A stretch of 64,000 nucleotides of DNA from Cyprinodon diabolis (taxonomy: Eukaryota > Chordata > Actinopteri > Cyprinodontiformes > Cyprinodontidae), in NCBI GenBank assembly GCA_030533445.1, contig CM060064.1:5148879-5212878 (forward strand), read 5' to 3'. Under the pieces are notes generated by a model. That model made no database searches, was not told the origin of the DNA, and was given only the letters and a program-made list of their open reading frames with translations. Position 1 is the stretch's first letter; the number at the start of each line of letters is the position of its first letter. This document shows positions 34,391 to 48,903 of the stretch, in pieces. The translations under genes were made by a program, and so were the position numbers.

Positions 34391-37300
34391 TTTCTCCCTG
34401 AAGACATTTTGTATTCTTAATCCAGTTTCTTAAAGTTACAGTAATCTGAGTTCAATCAGTGTTGGAGACTCACACTGCTTTGATGAGGATGAGAGATGTT
34501 TAGTCACACACTCTGTCATGTTATTAATATCATCTCCATATGACTGGCAGAGTGCAGCAGAGTCAAACCCCCAAATCTTCTTTAGCTTCCAGTGACCTCG
34601 GGCCTACGTCTTCTTAAAGCTTTCATCATCACATTTTGCTTTGTTGCTACCTTTTTTCTAAAAAAAAAAAAAAAAAAAAAAAAAGCTATGTTTATCATTG
34701 TTGCTAGAGTGCCTTTGTCTGTAATTTTTGATGTTCTACTCAACTTTTAAAATCAGAAACTTGTTCAACTATCTTTATTTGAGCTGGCTGTTTGACAGCT
34801 GTTAGCCCAACAGCGCCAACAGGGCAAAACATAATCATAAAAACCTAAGATTTCTGCCATAAAACATCTTATTACACTTTTGATGTAATGTCTCTTGAGT
34901 TTTAACATTTTCAAGAAACAACCAGCATAATTAGAAAAGAAATGTTTCAAATATGAGTGTGTGTGCACTATATCTATATAACATATGAGTTCCCTTTTTC
35001 TTCAAATGAATTCCTGCCTAAACCATTCTACAACCTTAAGCTGCATCTTCAGATGAAAGTAAAAAAAAGTAATAGCAGTTAAGGATTTTAGGGCTTAATA
35101 AAAAAAAAAAGATCTGTCAGAAAAAGCTATAAGACATAGAAAAACACACATGAGCGACACATAGAAATTGATTATAGACATGGTATAATATTATGCAACA
35201 CACCTTATGCACAGTGCAGGTTTCTAATGTTCAGGGGATCTAACATGGAGCCCAAGAAACACAAAGGGACCAAATGACCCCCTTTGCGGGCACAGCCTCC
35301 ATCATGTGATGCGTGTTCTTGAGGCACTTATGCTTGACAAAGATCCATTTTAACTGTAACATAACATTTTCAATAGGCTTTATAACTCTAACTACCTTGT
35401 GACTTCTCTGTGCACTGAGTATTAGTGAATGTCATTACAAATGTCAGAACATAAAGAGGGAGATGAGTCAGTCTTCATACTAGAACAAGAACAGCATTCA
35501 TGACTTTGATAGCGTTTTAGCAGCTGGCAAACCACAGCAGTAATAGGGGATAAAAGGATGCAATAGCTTAGGTGTCCGCTGGATTAAACCACTTTAAGCA
35601 AAGTGCTAGGTAACAGAAAAGTTTCTCCAGACCGACATACAGCCAAGCAAAGCGCAGCGTTTCAGTCCTTGTCTGGCTGCAGTGCCATGTCATCTCATGT
35701 CCGCATAGGAGCACCAGCTGTCTGGCTATCCACCTCTATTACTTCTGCACACAAACACACACCTCTCTTCCTCCTCTGTCATTTAAAAAAAACACCCTCC
35801 TTGCCTCCCTTGCTGCCGCAGGCACCACTGCAATGACACTACAGCATTTACCTTAAAGTTGTTGCAGCATGTTTTGTATCTGTGCCTGTGCCAGACGGCT
35901 TGAAAAAAGGGAAAGGAGAGAAAGATGTATGTGTGAAGAGGGGGGGGATGAGACGTAACCGGACAGGCTCTAGATTTTCCCACTGAGGACACTGACTGAA
36001 CGAATGAATAAAACAAAAGTGTCGCAGAAAAAGTAACAGAGCTTATGAGGGAGAAGAGGAAATGTAAGAAACAAGAGTAAAGCCAGGGAAAGGACAGGGG
36101 GAAGCAGAATAACAGCAAGTGATGTGTAATAGAAGTTGAAAGCATGGAGAAAGGGGCAAGACAGGGGAAGCAATCTGAAGAAAAGCAAGAGACAGACAAA
36201 TAAAATAAAGGGAAAAGAACCTGGAGACACAGACGGGTAGAGTAGATAATCAGCAGGTATTGAGCTCTTTTCACCCCTGCGGTAGGGCCCTGCTGAGCAT
36301 TGTAATAGGCTGTCTGCCCAGCTGGGACGATGAGCTCATGTCTGGGTTTTAATGCCAATCTCCTAAACTGGCACACCGTGAGGGCTGGTGAGAGACGACG
36401 CAGTGCTGCACCTTAGATGCTCAGCAACTGCAAGGAAAGGGTCAGAGTAACATGAAGGAGAACGACGAGCAACTGAAAGAGAAAGCGATGAGAACAGACG
36501 TGGAGGGCAAAGGCGTGCGTGTCCCAACACCCACTTACATCACAACACCGATAAGAGCCTTAAACTGATGGTAATAATCATGCGGCCACTGAGACAGGAG
36601 CTGTGAGTGTGAGTGTAAAAGTGAAGGATAAAGAGGTCGTAGTGTTAATCATGCTGCCATAAACATTAGTGCTCATAGAGTCTGTGTGAGACAGGTTGAA
36701 GTCTCCCGTTAGGAGACCATACAATGATAAATAACAAATAGCTTACAGGAGAAAACAGAATACTTCACATTGATTCAGAAGGGACGTTGGTGTGTTCGTG
36801 TATGTCTTTTATGTCTTTTAAATGTCCAAATTTGAGCTAGCATGCAGTTGAACAGAAAGTTGAGTTACTTGCAAAGAAGAGTCTCTGTTGAGTAAAAGTG
36901 TTTTTGAGGTTTCCCAGAAACATAATGACCCTAATGCAAGTGTTTGCTTTTACTCTATGTGACAGTTATTCTCACTAAAGGTATTCTCAGTAGCCATTGC
37001 CATGTTTCTCTTGGGCTCAGGTCTGCTGCTTGGGCAGTGGACTCAGGACAGGAGTGCCTCCAGTGCATTAAGGAAACAATAATACAAGAAAAGCTGCATC
37101 TAATTAGGTAGTCGCTGCCGAAAATCCCTCAAAAAATCATGGCAAACACCAACCATTTTTTAAAGTTGATCTATTATGCTTACTTTCAAACAATATACTT
37201 ATATAGAGGCTATACAAAATAGGTTTATTACATGTTTTGCATAAAATTATTCTTAGGTAATAGCCTTCTGCCTCCTTAAAGCCGAGCATATAGTATAAAA

Positions 37301-37881
37301 TATTTGCACTTTTCGGGCCAATTCTCCAGTGTGTGAGAATTTCTCGATTGGGCCGACTTTCAGCCTGTTTGTGCGTCATGTAGTGTACAGGGCGTAATGA
37401 GGGGCAATCAGCCTCTCATGACCACCTCCTGATCAGGAATCGTGAGGTCGGAAGAAAATCAAACATATTTGAAATTCAGTCGCCATCATATGGTAGTCGT
37501 GGGCAAATCGATCAGTGCGCATACGTAAAAAAATATTCTCTTCTTCCTCCTCAAAAGAAAAAAAACACAGAAGCATGGCGGGGTGGGAGTGAAATGGAGT
37601 TCTTTCTGTAAAATTGACAGACCGTAGTAGCCACATTTGCTCAGCCATGTCTTTGTCCATATACGTTGTCACCTTTTCTTTTTAGGGCTTTCAGAACAAA
37701 ATTGCACAAATTGACAAGGCAGTGCGTTACACCTTAGTGAGATTCATATTTAACATGAGGCATCAATGCTTCCGTCTTTTTCCCTTTCTACTTATTTGGC
37801 TTCAGGATAGACGAGTCCGAGTAGTGCCATCTCACTGCGCAGCTGAGTCCGCAGTGGTTTTTGGACATACAGTGTGAGCAG
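34391..37881. other. Non-coding, no gene seen
   Basis: AT-rich sequence with an A homopolymer of 25 bases (34660-34684) and a purine-rich zone at 35900-36230. The minus frame 35783-36376 is a by-product of that purine-rich strand and has no recognisable domain. Confidence 0.6.
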
Positions 37882-38820
<939 letters not shown>

Positions 38821-39654
38821 GAAGGACCTGGTGGACGATACAAAACTACAAAAAGAAGAGGTTTTGTGGCTTTGCAATTGGATGAGGGAAAATAAGGGTT
38901 AAATGTTAAAAAGAGCTGCAATTATTCACTGGCTTTGGAGTAATCTGCAAGTCAGCAAGTCAGAAATATTGTTGCTACTTCTATTCCTCACCCAGAATTT
39001 CTGGGTATGTGAAAATCAAATTAACGAGACGGATTTGTCTCATATATGCTCACATAATCCTCCAGCTTCAGCCAAGTTTCTGTAAGACAACCTCAATCAA
39101 CTTGATTAATACAAATCAAGCCATTAACTAACTGACTTTTTGGAGAAAGAGTTCTAATGCTAAATAAGCAACAATAATATCTGTGAGATGTACGGTAAGA
39201 CCAGGAAGCTCAAGAAATGGAGCCTCCTGTACAACCAGCAAGGATGCAGCAAGCAGTTTCTGAATGATAAGCATGTGGCATCACACTACCTAGCTACAAG
39301 GCTAGCGAGTTTCAAAGCCATACGGAGAGCCATATCTCTGCCAGTGTTGTTTTCAACAGCCTCTTAGATTTAGTCTTCGGCTCTTTCTAAATTCACAAGA
39401 ACACCAGTACAGTAAGAGTCCAGGGAAGTATGGATTTGTTGAGAACACTGGATATGATGCTCATCGAACCCTGCCCTCCAGATCAGTCACCTTTTCAGTT
39501 AGTGCTTGATGGTCAAGGACAAGGTCAAGGTCAGGAAACTTACTCATACCTTGAGAGGACCAGCAAAATATCCTCACTTTACAGCAGCTGTTCATCATTA
39601 TGATAGTGAAATTGTAAAAATGGTCCTCACTTGGATGCCAAGACTGGTACCCCT
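38821..39654. other. Non-coding, no gene seen
   Basis: No domain or repeat recognised in this stretch. Confidence 0.5.
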
Positions 39655-39862
39655 GTAGTAAATTGCCTAAGGACAATTCATAGAATCCAATTAACCTAAA
39701 AATAATTTTTGGACTGTGGGGGGAAGCAGGAGTATCAGCAGAAAAACCACACATCCACATGGAGAACATGCAAACTCCATGCAAAAAGATCCTGGGAGGG
39801 GAATGGAACCCAGAACTTTCTTGCTGCAAGGCGACAATAATACAAACTGCTCCACCATGCAG
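39655..39862 (-). repeat. tRNA-like SINE copy
   Basis: On the minus strand it reads as the same family as 59470-59670: a head with 'gccttgcagcaagaaagttctgggttcc', then 'tttttgcatggagtttgcatgttctcc' and 'cccccacagtcc'. The B-box-like segment is present but degraded. Confidence 0.65.
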
Positions 39863-41299
39863 TGCAGATTCAAAAAGTTTAAGAGAAATAATAGGGGCTG
39901 TAACATCTAAGAGGTTGGGAAGTGGACAACTGGATGGCCAGGTGCAGAAGTGTCAAACCTTCTTCAGAGGAGCTACTTTCCTTTAAATTAGCATTCAGAT
40001 TAACTCAAGAACTTTGTATTTTTGGAGTGATAATTCCTGGCAGTATGCTGGTAAAGATTCTAAGTCATCCAAGGCATGGCAAATCTAAAAAGTTTGAAAA
40101 AATTTAACTGTTTCCGCTCAATGGTTGAGAATGTTTTGCTCCTCATCCAAACAGCACTGTTATTTCAAAGCCAGAGCAAACAAAAAAAATGTCACTATTC
40201 ATTATTATCAGGACTCTGCTTCTATGTTCTAATGAAAATGACTGTTAAGGCTTTAGGATACAAAGACATTTTGGAATAACTAATGCTTCAAAACTTCCTT
40301 GGAGCAGTCTTACCATGGCCCGTCTCTGTTCTAATTAGAGTCTGCACCATTGTGTAAGAAGCAAGATCAAAAAATGAGTGAAGTTGGTTTAGATTAACTT
40401 GACTTACCGGAAAAGGGATCTGACCTCAACCAGAACAGCTTTGTGATAAATTACAGAGGATACTGTGAGACTGACCTTTTGAACTTTTGACCTGCTAGTC
40501 TTCTTCTGGAGGAATAGTATGACATTCCTGTACTGAGAAAAAACATGGAAAGCCTTCGAATAATGGCTCAGACTGTTTTAGCTGCAAAGGGTAGTGTCTG
40601 CCAAACCTCTTTTCCTCCTCTCTAAACGTGCAGTGTAGGGCTGTTTTTTTTTTTTTTTTTGCCATCCACATTTCTCTAGTTATAAGAGGATAATTATCCA
40701 TTCCTGTGCTCACATATTTAAAAAAGCAGTCCGTTGTGCTTTGTTTTCCATAGCCAAATATTCTTCAGTGGTGCTTAAAAATCACAATCATCATTTGTGT
40801 TCAGCTGTTGCTTTCTGTGAAACTTATTAAGTCATAAAAGTATCCCTAATCAAAAGGTTATTCATATTTTTTTACAGAAATTGGTTTTATTTTGAGTGTA
40901 AGAATGAATTAGTTTTAAACAATGTCTGCCTTCTTTAAGGTTGCGTTCCATATTTTGGAGAATGTTACCTCTCCAAAATAAATCTGTCTAAGTCTATAAG
41001 TCTGTCATGTAGGTAATGATGTTAAGTAAGTGCATTTAAGCTAGTTTTGGTATTAACACTCGGCAGATTCAGCTGTGATGTCCTTTTACCTGATACAACC
41101 AGTCTCGAACTAAGTTCAATTTGATATGAAAATCAATGACAGATTTTGAAGAGTTGGTTTTGGAAATCCACTGGTGTTGTACAGGTATTGGTACATATCC
41201 ATTGCTCCTATGAAAATTTTCCAGGATATCTTTGTATTAAAAAAAAGAAATTCTTTCCATTGCTAGAAAAAAATTATAATTTTTGTTGTGTTTCTTGAT
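39863..41299. other. Non-coding, no gene seen
   Basis: A phrase near 40043-40150 resembles those at 706-850, so a dispersed repeat fragment is present. There is a T tract at about 40647-40661. No coding sequence is supported. Confidence 0.5.
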
Positions 41300-41855
41300 C
41301 TCAGCACTGATGCCTGGTCTGATCACTCATTTCACACACCTGCTTAGCTCTGCCTAATTCCAATTACCCACTCGTCTCATCCAGCTGCATTAGTGACTAT
41401 ATAACCAGCCTTCAGACCAGTCATCAGACTTATTCTAGCTTTCCTGTGTTCTTACAACCTGATACTGACCTGTTTTGCCTCCCAACCTCTGAGCCTGCCT
41501 CTTCTCATCTGATCTGTTAACCTGACCTGTCTTCTGACTCCTGCTTGTTTACCAAACCTGGAACTGTGACCCGACTCCATCCTGGATTCTCATTCAGCAC
41601 CTCAATGGATTTCTGACCTCCTGGCTCTGACAACCGACCACGTCACCGACATCAACTTTTGCTTCACCCTCAGGATCATTCTGCCCATATTCGTCTGCTC
41701 GGTTCTGATTTCCTGCCTCTCCTCTCATTTTATCTTTATTGGCCTTTATTTTGCTTTTATTTGTCTTCTACTTTATTGTTTAAATCATGTAAAGCACTTT
41801 AAATTGTCCTTGTCCTGAATTGTGCTATACAAATAAAATTGCCTTGCTTTACAAT
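41300..41855 (+). repeat. Unclassified retroelement-like repeat
   Basis: The tract has a TATA-like 'gactatataaccagcc' near 41394, C/T-rich 'ctgacct' wording in the middle and a tail 'gtgctatacaaataaaattgccttg' like those ending fish LINEs. It looks like a short retroposed unit; the family is not known to me. Confidence 0.5.
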
Positions 41856-43239
41856 TATATGTTATACTGAACTAACAGGAATAATGTGTCTGATATAATC
41901 TCAGACTATGTGATTGTGTTAAAATAGGGTTTTTGTGTTTTTATAAAATAAAAAAAAAACTATAACTATGAGGGCAACAGGTGAGGAACAGTTTAACCTT
42001 GATTCCAATAATAATTTCATTTATTCAGATAACAATAATATCTCATCCCGCCTGTCCTAAATATACACTGCACTAAATACTGAGGAGTGCAATAAAAACA
42101 CAACATTAGGTGAGAGATGTTGGACGCTGAGCAACAGCTAACAGATGGATAGCCATGGGAACACGTTGCAGCACCCCAGAGTTGCTACCACCCTGGCAAG
42201 AACTTTGTGACATGTAGGTTAGCACAACCCACTTGCTAACACTGCCTACAGGAACACAGCTGCTTCCAATGGACACCTGCCTGAACTGCTTTAGTTTAAT
42301 ATACATATCTGGCATCAAACAACATGGCTTCATTGGCTGGAGCATTGGCCATACAGCTCATAGACATCAAACTGTGACACCATACCACCAGCATTCAACG
42401 CAGATCGCTCACTGCTTTCATCCAGTTCCATAAGAGGACGAAAAAGATAACAGCTTCTACCAGCAATCGTCCCTCCTTCACAGCTTGGTTTGCTGGAGTA
42501 GATGCCACTATCAACCCTCCAACCCCCAATGCACCCCCTCCCCATCTTTCTGCTGCAATAGTAGCAGACAGGACTATGGATAGTCAACAGATCATCCCAC
42601 GACAGCTTGTAACCACAGTGTTGACTGCTGAGGTGCTAAAACTGAAAGCAAGGCTCCACAACAACATTAACACTGCATCAAGTCAGCAGTGGCACATAAA
42701 TCTTCTGATTAGCCACACAAATTATGCATGTTTCATACATATCTCCATATGTGAAGAATGCTGACAGATGCCACCGTACTTGGCCATAACCTGACAGGAC
42801 ATTTTATTAAAAACAGAAAAAAACAGAATAGAAGAGGATAGCATATAACAGAAAATCCCTTTATTGTGCCATAATGCGGAAATTGTGGTGTTATGGTCAC
42901 ACAAATGAGGACATTAAGAAAATTGTATAGAAATAGCATAATAGTTAACAGTTAAAAAATAAAATACTATACTGCAAAGTGTTTTAACTGTGTAAATACT
43001 GTGCACCTGGAGAATAAACAACCAATATACAGATGTGTACATTTTTACATTAATGGATATTTGAAAATAGCAACATCAGAAATGTTTAAAATTACAGCAG
43101 CATGTTATTTAATTGACTAAGGTAAAAAAAACTGTGCAAAAATCAGCATGAATGTACCAACTTATTGAGGTTGTTGGGAACAGTGATGGTTATAAAGTCT
43201 TACAGCTGCTCTTACCTTTCTTATACAGAGCCTCAGTGT
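41856..43239. other. Non-coding, no gene seen
   Basis: The minus frame 42330-42587 and plus frame 42233-42433 have no domain. Nothing else is recognised. Confidence 0.5.
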
Positions 43240-43915
43240 TGTGAGTCCCTTCCCTAGATGTTCACCGGTGCCAAAGGGGAGGATCTGCTTCTGGTAAAGT
43301 CCACAACTAGCTCCTTGGTTTTCGCTGCATTAATCAGGAGGTGGTTCCGCTGGCACCAGACCACAAAGTTCTGGGTCCACTGTCTGTACAGTGAGCCGTC
43401 CCCACCTGAGATGAGGCCAACTATAGCAGATCGTCAGAAAACTTCTGGAGGTGGCAGCATGGGGAGTTGATGGAGTTTCTGCAGTGTAGAAGGTGAAGAG
43501 GAACGGTGCCAGCACTTCTATCTGTGGGACCCTCATACTGCAAACCAACCTATCTGAGACACTGCCCTCACATACTGTGGGCGGCCAGTGAGGTAGTCCA
43601 GAATCTGCTTTGAGATGTCCTGACAGGTCTAGCTTGAACCTTAGGAGTCCTGGCTTGATGGTGTTGAAAGCACTGGAGAAATGAAAGACCCTGACCCTGA
43701 CAGTGCTTCCAGGTTTCTCTAGGTGAGTCAAAGCCAGGTGCAGGAGGAAGATGATAGGATCTTCTGCCCCAATCCCAGGACAGTAGGCAAACTGCAGTGG
43801 ATCCAATGAAGTCCTCAACAAGGGGCATAGATGGTGTAAGACCAACTGTTCTAGGGTCTTCATCAGGTGTGCAATCAGTGCTACCGGCCTGTAACTGCTG
43901 AGGCCCTTTGGATAT
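43240..43915 (-). pseudogene. LINE reverse-transcriptase fragment
   Basis: The minus frame 43863-43330 reads as the N-terminal RT of a fish LINE: M-K-T-L-E-Q-L-V-L start, D-P-L-Q-F-A-Y, the F-x-F-S-S-A-F-N-T-I catalytic motif region (with its first aspartate replaced by H, giving F-H-F-S-S), then P-F-L-F-T. The continuation at 43330-43250 in another frame gives the K-T-K-E-L-V-V-D segment. The active-site change, deletions and frame breaks show it is dead. Confidence 0.8.
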
Positions 43916-44093
43916 TTTTTCTTTGAAAAATATCTTAGAGGTTCAAATTCAATATGGAATTTTCTTCATGAAATCCCAATTTAGCAGATATGGATAAATA
44001 ATTATTATTTAGTGATTTGAGCCCCTTGTTGTAGCTGGGGAGGTAACCAGAAACAGAAAAAATATAATATTATCAGTAAAACACAGTCAAAGG

Positions 44094-44868
44094 CAGTGAT
44101 GGGAGTAACAGGGTTGAAAGTAACTAACTAAGTAACTTACTAACGCCGTTACCTTTTTTAGTAACGAGAAATCTAACTAGTTACTTTGACTGTAACTATA
44201 ACGCAGTTACCATTGCAGACACCCCATTACTGCACGTTACTCAGGCCGCACAATGAACCTTTTTTTCATGATAGGACTTGTGTGCGCCTTGTCATGAGAG
44301 AGGGGAGGATGAGATTGGCTGATGTATAGTGAGATTACGTCTGTCAGTTGGGTAGGTGGGTGTTTCCGCTGGCGGGTCTTAACGTACAGCACACAGAGAG
44401 AGATAGAGAGTGAGGAGGACTCCAGCAGCAAAACAGCGTTTTCCAAATGGAAATACTGGTGTTACGTCGAGATGCGTTTCCTCATCAGATACGGATTCCC
44501 CTGCATCTCCGCACAGCGCAGGCGGCACGATTCACCTCTCAAGCGACAGGAAACGCGCATGCTCGCTAAAGGCGTGTCTGACGTAACACTATCTGATGGG
44601 GGTTTATGGGCCCGTCAGATAGCGTTCACCCCTGATGTAATTTACGTTCAGTTGAAATAAATGCAAAACTCTCTGCAGGTAATGTCTTTGTCGTCTACTC
44701 TATTCAGCTGGCTTTTGAAACACACAGCGAGAAGGTGGGAGCCAGGTGATGAGGGTTACGGGAGCAAGAAACGCAAAAGTAAACCAATTGTCACTTTTAC
44801 TAGTAACTAGTTACTTTTATTGTGGAGTAACTCAGTTAGTAACTCAGTTACTTTTTGGGAGAAGTAAG
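44094..44868 (-). mobile_element. hAT-like element, copy B
   Basis: This is the inverted counterpart of copy A at 37882. It starts CAGTGATGGGAGTAAC and ends in the inverse of the 'agttacttctcccaaaaagttac' terminal wording. It has both terminal regions and a GC-richer core, but no transposase. Confidence 0.75.
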
Positions 44869-44872
44869 AATG

Positions 44873-45120
44873 TTCCCGGTTCCTACGATCTTTCTGCATG
44901 TAGCTTGTAAATTCTCCTTGAGCATGCGTGGGTTCCCTCTGGGTACTACGGCTTCCCTCTGGGTATTATGGCTTCCTCCTACAGTCCAAAACAAAACATA
45001 ACTTGTTAGGTCAATTGGCTTCTATAAATTGCCTTTCAGAGTGAGCGTGTGGATGAATGGTTGTTTGTACTTTTTGTCTCCCTGTTGCCCTGCAATAGAC
45101 TGGCGACCTGCCCAGAGCGA
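44873..45120 (+). repeat. SINE tail copy
   Basis: It is a 5'-truncated copy of the family at 59470 ('tttctgcatg', 'gcatgcgtgggttccctct', 'cagactggcgacctgcccagagcg'-type tail). A 'cttccctctgggtatta' unit is duplicated near 44931-44970. It abuts the end of copy B. Confidence 0.6.
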
Positions 45121-46184
45121 GATACCTCTTTACTCTGTGACCACTACTGTAGCTTGCTTAAGGTTGCCATCACAACGTAACTTCCATGAACTTGTGTTGA
45201 CTTGGCCTCAAAATGAAATTAAAATCCAAATACACTCAATAGTAAAATATAAAAGGTAAAAATCATTTCCAAAAATATTCTTAAGAAATGTATAAATTGT
45301 GCAAGTATTTTTAATACATTTTTTGAATCTCCCTCTCACCACTAGTTGGCGCTACAGCACCCTCAGCATCCCTGCTTCCCACGGCCATGGCATTTAAACT
45401 AGATCATAACATGTAGAATGGAAAACACTTGATGACAAAACATTCAGGATATTTGCTATGATAATCCGTTATTTGTCATTGCAGCATTGTATTTTCCATT
45501 TACATTTGTCCTCTGCATTTAACCCATCACTTAGGGAACATCAGGCTGCTGCTGTCATTAAAATGGATCAGATGGACTCAGTATTTAAGGTGAGACGGCC
45601 AGAAGAAACATTCGAAATGTTTATTAAAACAAAAATTAACTGAAACAGAACAGAAACAGGCTTCAGTGGATCTGTGGAGCTGCAGCAACTGCGGGGAGCG
45701 GGACACCGCCCAATAGCTGACACTCTTTGTAGAGAAAAACACTTATCTGGTTTGACAGTTCAGTCCATCCTCTTCAAAAGAGGTGAGATCCACACGATGG
45801 GCTGGCACTGACCAGAGTGTCCCAGATGCTGCAGCTTCGGGGAACATACAGAAGGCAGATCCTGGTCAGAGGAAAGCAGAGCAGGCCATAAAGAGTCCAC
45901 AAGTTCCGACGCAAACAGGAACAGAAGGATCCAAACCTCCAGGAATCCACAGAGCTTTCAGGCAGCGCAGTTAGTCGGGGGGAGTGAGCTTGTACTCGGA
46001 TGGATTGAGTTGCAGTCTGTAGGCTTCTATCCAGGGAGGTCACAGCCTTCCCAAGAGGAAAATGTCTGCTCTAAAAACTAGTCTACCAATCCACCATAAT
46101 CAAGGTCCAAAGAATCCTAAAACTGGATATTAGACATTTGAACAAAAGACCATTTCTGCTATATGAGCTATTGATATTTTGCAG
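45121..46184. other. Non-coding, one possible upstream exon
   Basis: An acceptor-like 'ttgtcattgcag' (to 45484) and a donor-like AAG/GTGAGA (GT at 45589) bracket an open stretch. Part of it ('tgtcctctgcatttaacccatcactta') is, from memory, a common fish repeat, so I do not call it a gene. Confidence 0.35.
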
Positions 46185-46325
46185 GAATCAGAGCTGCAAG
46201 CAATGGGTATAAGAGGCTACCCAAAGATTTTAAACACTGTACATGAATTGGTATTATCTAAAGCCAATTTTAATGACTGTCAGGAAGAGCTTCAACGGTT
46301 TCAAAAACTGTTACTTCAGTCCTAA
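46185..46325 (+). CDS. Candidate orphan terminal exon (unknown gene)
   Basis: An acceptor-like sequence 'gatattttgcag' (46173-46184) is followed by 46 codons in phase, rich in L, Q, E and K with a helix-like pattern, ending in TAA at 46323-46325. The composition resembles real alpha-helical protein more than the surrounding AT-rich chance frames. I do not recognise the family. It could be the last exon of a gene, a retroposed fragment or chance. Confidence 0.25.
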   Translation, partial: ESELQAMGIRGYPKILNTVHELVLSKANFNDCQEELQRFQKLLLQS

Positions 46326-46984
46326 TGCCAATAGATATATCTATCAACATTCTAAAAGTTGAAATTAAAATATCTAAAATACCAATAAGTGAATGTTTTC
46401 TGATTATTTTCCCAAAAATAAATTCCCTCCTATGGGGTGAAATGCCGTAACAATAGTCTGCGTACTGTAATGCTGATGGTTAGCTGAAAACGCATTCAAA
46501 GCCAATGTCGCTAGTTAATGTCTCCATTGTGAGTTAATAAATTATATATCTAAACTAATCTAATTTATGGGCTTTTCAACTTCAAACACTCTATGAAAAT
46601 AATAACGTGGCTTAACAGATAAAATGAAAGATAAAATGACTGGAGATTATGCTGGACTTTATCATTAGCACAGAAACACTACATATCTAATCTGTAAAAA
46701 AGCTGATGACTCACTAACAGTAATTTATTGTCTTGTGTTGCTGCACAGTTAGAGAACATTAATAGGATTAAATCTTTCTAATGTAATGATTATGGTGAAC
46801 TTGGTGTACTAGCTGTAAAACAACTTCTCAAAAAACATACATTCTACAGTTAAACAATAGTATGTATGTTTGTAGTCCAGTATTTTCAATTCAGTTTAGT
46901 CATATAGCACCAATTCACAACACATGTTACAGAGAGAATTCAACCAGATAATTCAGTCAAACTGATTGAAAGTTTTAACTATTA

Positions 46985-48720
46985 TCTGGGGTGCCACAGG
47001 GTTCCATCCTTGGCACGGTCTTGTTTTCACTTTACAGGCTGCCATTGGGTCCACCAAACACAATTTATCCTTCCACCTTTATGCTGATGATGATATTTAC
47101 CGGTGCTCCCTAATCCTTGCTACTGCTCTTGACTCTCTCCATAGCTTGCACAGAATTTTCTCCACCTGAATGAAAATAAGTCCTACTTCATTATTTTTGG
47201 TTCCAAGGATGTCCCTCAAATTCACTATAGAGCTATCTCTATAGTTATGCTGCTATAGGCTTAGACTTCTGGAGGACATAGGGACCCCCGTTTCATCATT
47301 TTGCTTCATTCTGTCTCTATTCTCCCACTCTGCAGAATCTGTTAGTTCAATCTCTAACGCTCTGCTCTCTCTGCCATTCTCATAGTAGCTTTGCCTCGTC
47401 TGTTCCTGTTTAACTGTGACACCACCCTGGAGAGAAACATCAGCTGTGCTGCTTCCATCAAAACCCTCCTTTATAGATGCTGGAGATCATCCTGTTTTTC
47501 AGTGTAGTCCTGTTTCTCTGACTGTGACTTGCTGGATGTGCTCTCTTGATCCACTGACATGGAGGGTGGCTCGGAGCTCGTCTGCCTGGCTGCGTGTTTC
47601 CTGGATGGGGCCGCCTTTTAAAGCTGCTTTTTCTATCTCTGCTACTGTCTCCTTGAACCCCAGTCGGCCTTGGCAGATGGCTCTCCACTGTCGCTACAAC
47701 CATGCTTAGTGTGAGGGATTGCCTTTGAGTCAATGAGTCAATGCAATCAACTGGTTTTCCTTAGATAGAAAACTGACTGTATGATCTGGTTGAACTGTAA
47801 AGTGCCTTGAGATGACTTGTGTTGTGAAATGGCGCTATATAAATAAACTGAATTGAAATTCAGTCCAGGGTCGGGGGTTCAGTCAGCAATGCCATCAGGA
47901 CCTGGGAGTTGTCTTCGACCATGAACTGAACTTCAAACAACAAATAAATGTTGTTATCCAATCTAGCTTTTTCCAGCTGTGCCTTTTGACCAAGGTGAAA
48001 CTCTTTCTCTTACGCCAAGACGGCAATTTTTTTGTTCTCGGTTGGACTATTGCAACGTTCTATACTCTGGCCTCCCAAAGTTGTCACTCTAAGTTAGTAC
48101 AGAATACAGCATGTCATCTCCTCTCTGGCTCATCCAGTCAAAGCCACATCACTCCCATCCTCTCCTCCATGAACTGGCTCCCGGTCCGTTTTGATTTTAA
48201 AACTTGTTTTTAAAGCCCTGCATGGTCTCACTCCATTATATTTAACTGAGAGGTTGACCTACATTGCCCGAGAGGAGCTCTCCAGTCTGCTGATCAAGTG
48301 GTTCTGGATGTCCCCAGTATAAACATTGGGGCAATCATTCCTTTGTGGTTACCGCATCTAAACTGTGTAGCAACCTGCCCCCTGTTCATGCACTTTTTTT
48401 TTGAGTTTTTACAGCAGTAGTGGCTCAACAGTAGGATGACAGGGAAGGGAGTATGAGAGAGACATGCAGAAAAGGACCACAGGCTGGATTAGACCACAGG
48501 TCGTCCACATTGAGGACTAAGGCCTCTGTACATGGGTTGTTGCACTAACCACTGCGCCACCTGAACACCAGATCTGCACATGATGCTGATGATTTTACTT
48601 GTTTTTTTTTTTCAATGTTTTTATCTTTCTGTAAAGTACTTTGGTCTTCCTGGTGTTGCTGTAAAGTTATATAAAGTTAAAGTAGTTATATAAATAAACT
48701 TTGATTGATTGATTGATTGA
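46985..48720 (+). pseudogene. L2-like LINE, RT to 3' tail, with a nested insertion
   Basis: The G-V-P-Q-G/S RT segment (decayed) and YADD motif lie at about 46990-47100. The coding region resumes at 47869-48240, with a G-V-V-F-D segment and a N-W-L-P-V segment. The copy ends in a TTGA/ATTG tail (48701-48720). Between 47228 and 47868 lies an unrelated L2-like 3' end fragment in the same orientation. Several frame breaks mean it is inactive. Confidence 0.8.
47228..47868 (+). repeat. L2-like LINE 3' fragment nested in another L2
   Basis: It matches the inverse complement of about 49880-50560, ends in 'atataaataaactgaattgaaatt', and splits the coding region of the surrounding LINE. Confidence 0.75.
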
Positions 48721-48903
48721 AAGTTTTCTATCTAAGGAAAACCAGCATATTGCATCGACTCATGCACATGAAGGCAATCCCTCACACCAAGCATGCTTAC
48801 AGCGACAGTGGAGAGGAAAACTTCCTTTTAACATGAAGAAACCTTTAGCAGAACCAGGCTCAGAGTGAGCGGCCATCTGCTGAGGCAGACTTTGGTTCAA
48901 GTA
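48721..48903 (-). repeat. L2-like 3' fragment, minus strand
   Basis: The phrases 'ttttctatctaaggaaaaccag', 'catgcttacagcgacagtggagagg' and 'agcggccatctgctgagg' match those at 49965-50125. It directly follows the tail of the plus-strand LINE, tail to tail. Confidence 0.75.

Noticed and set aside
35783..36376. Minus frame of 197 codons, hydrophobic
   Set aside because: It arises from a purine-rich strand, with no motif, no splice context and no similarity that I recognise.
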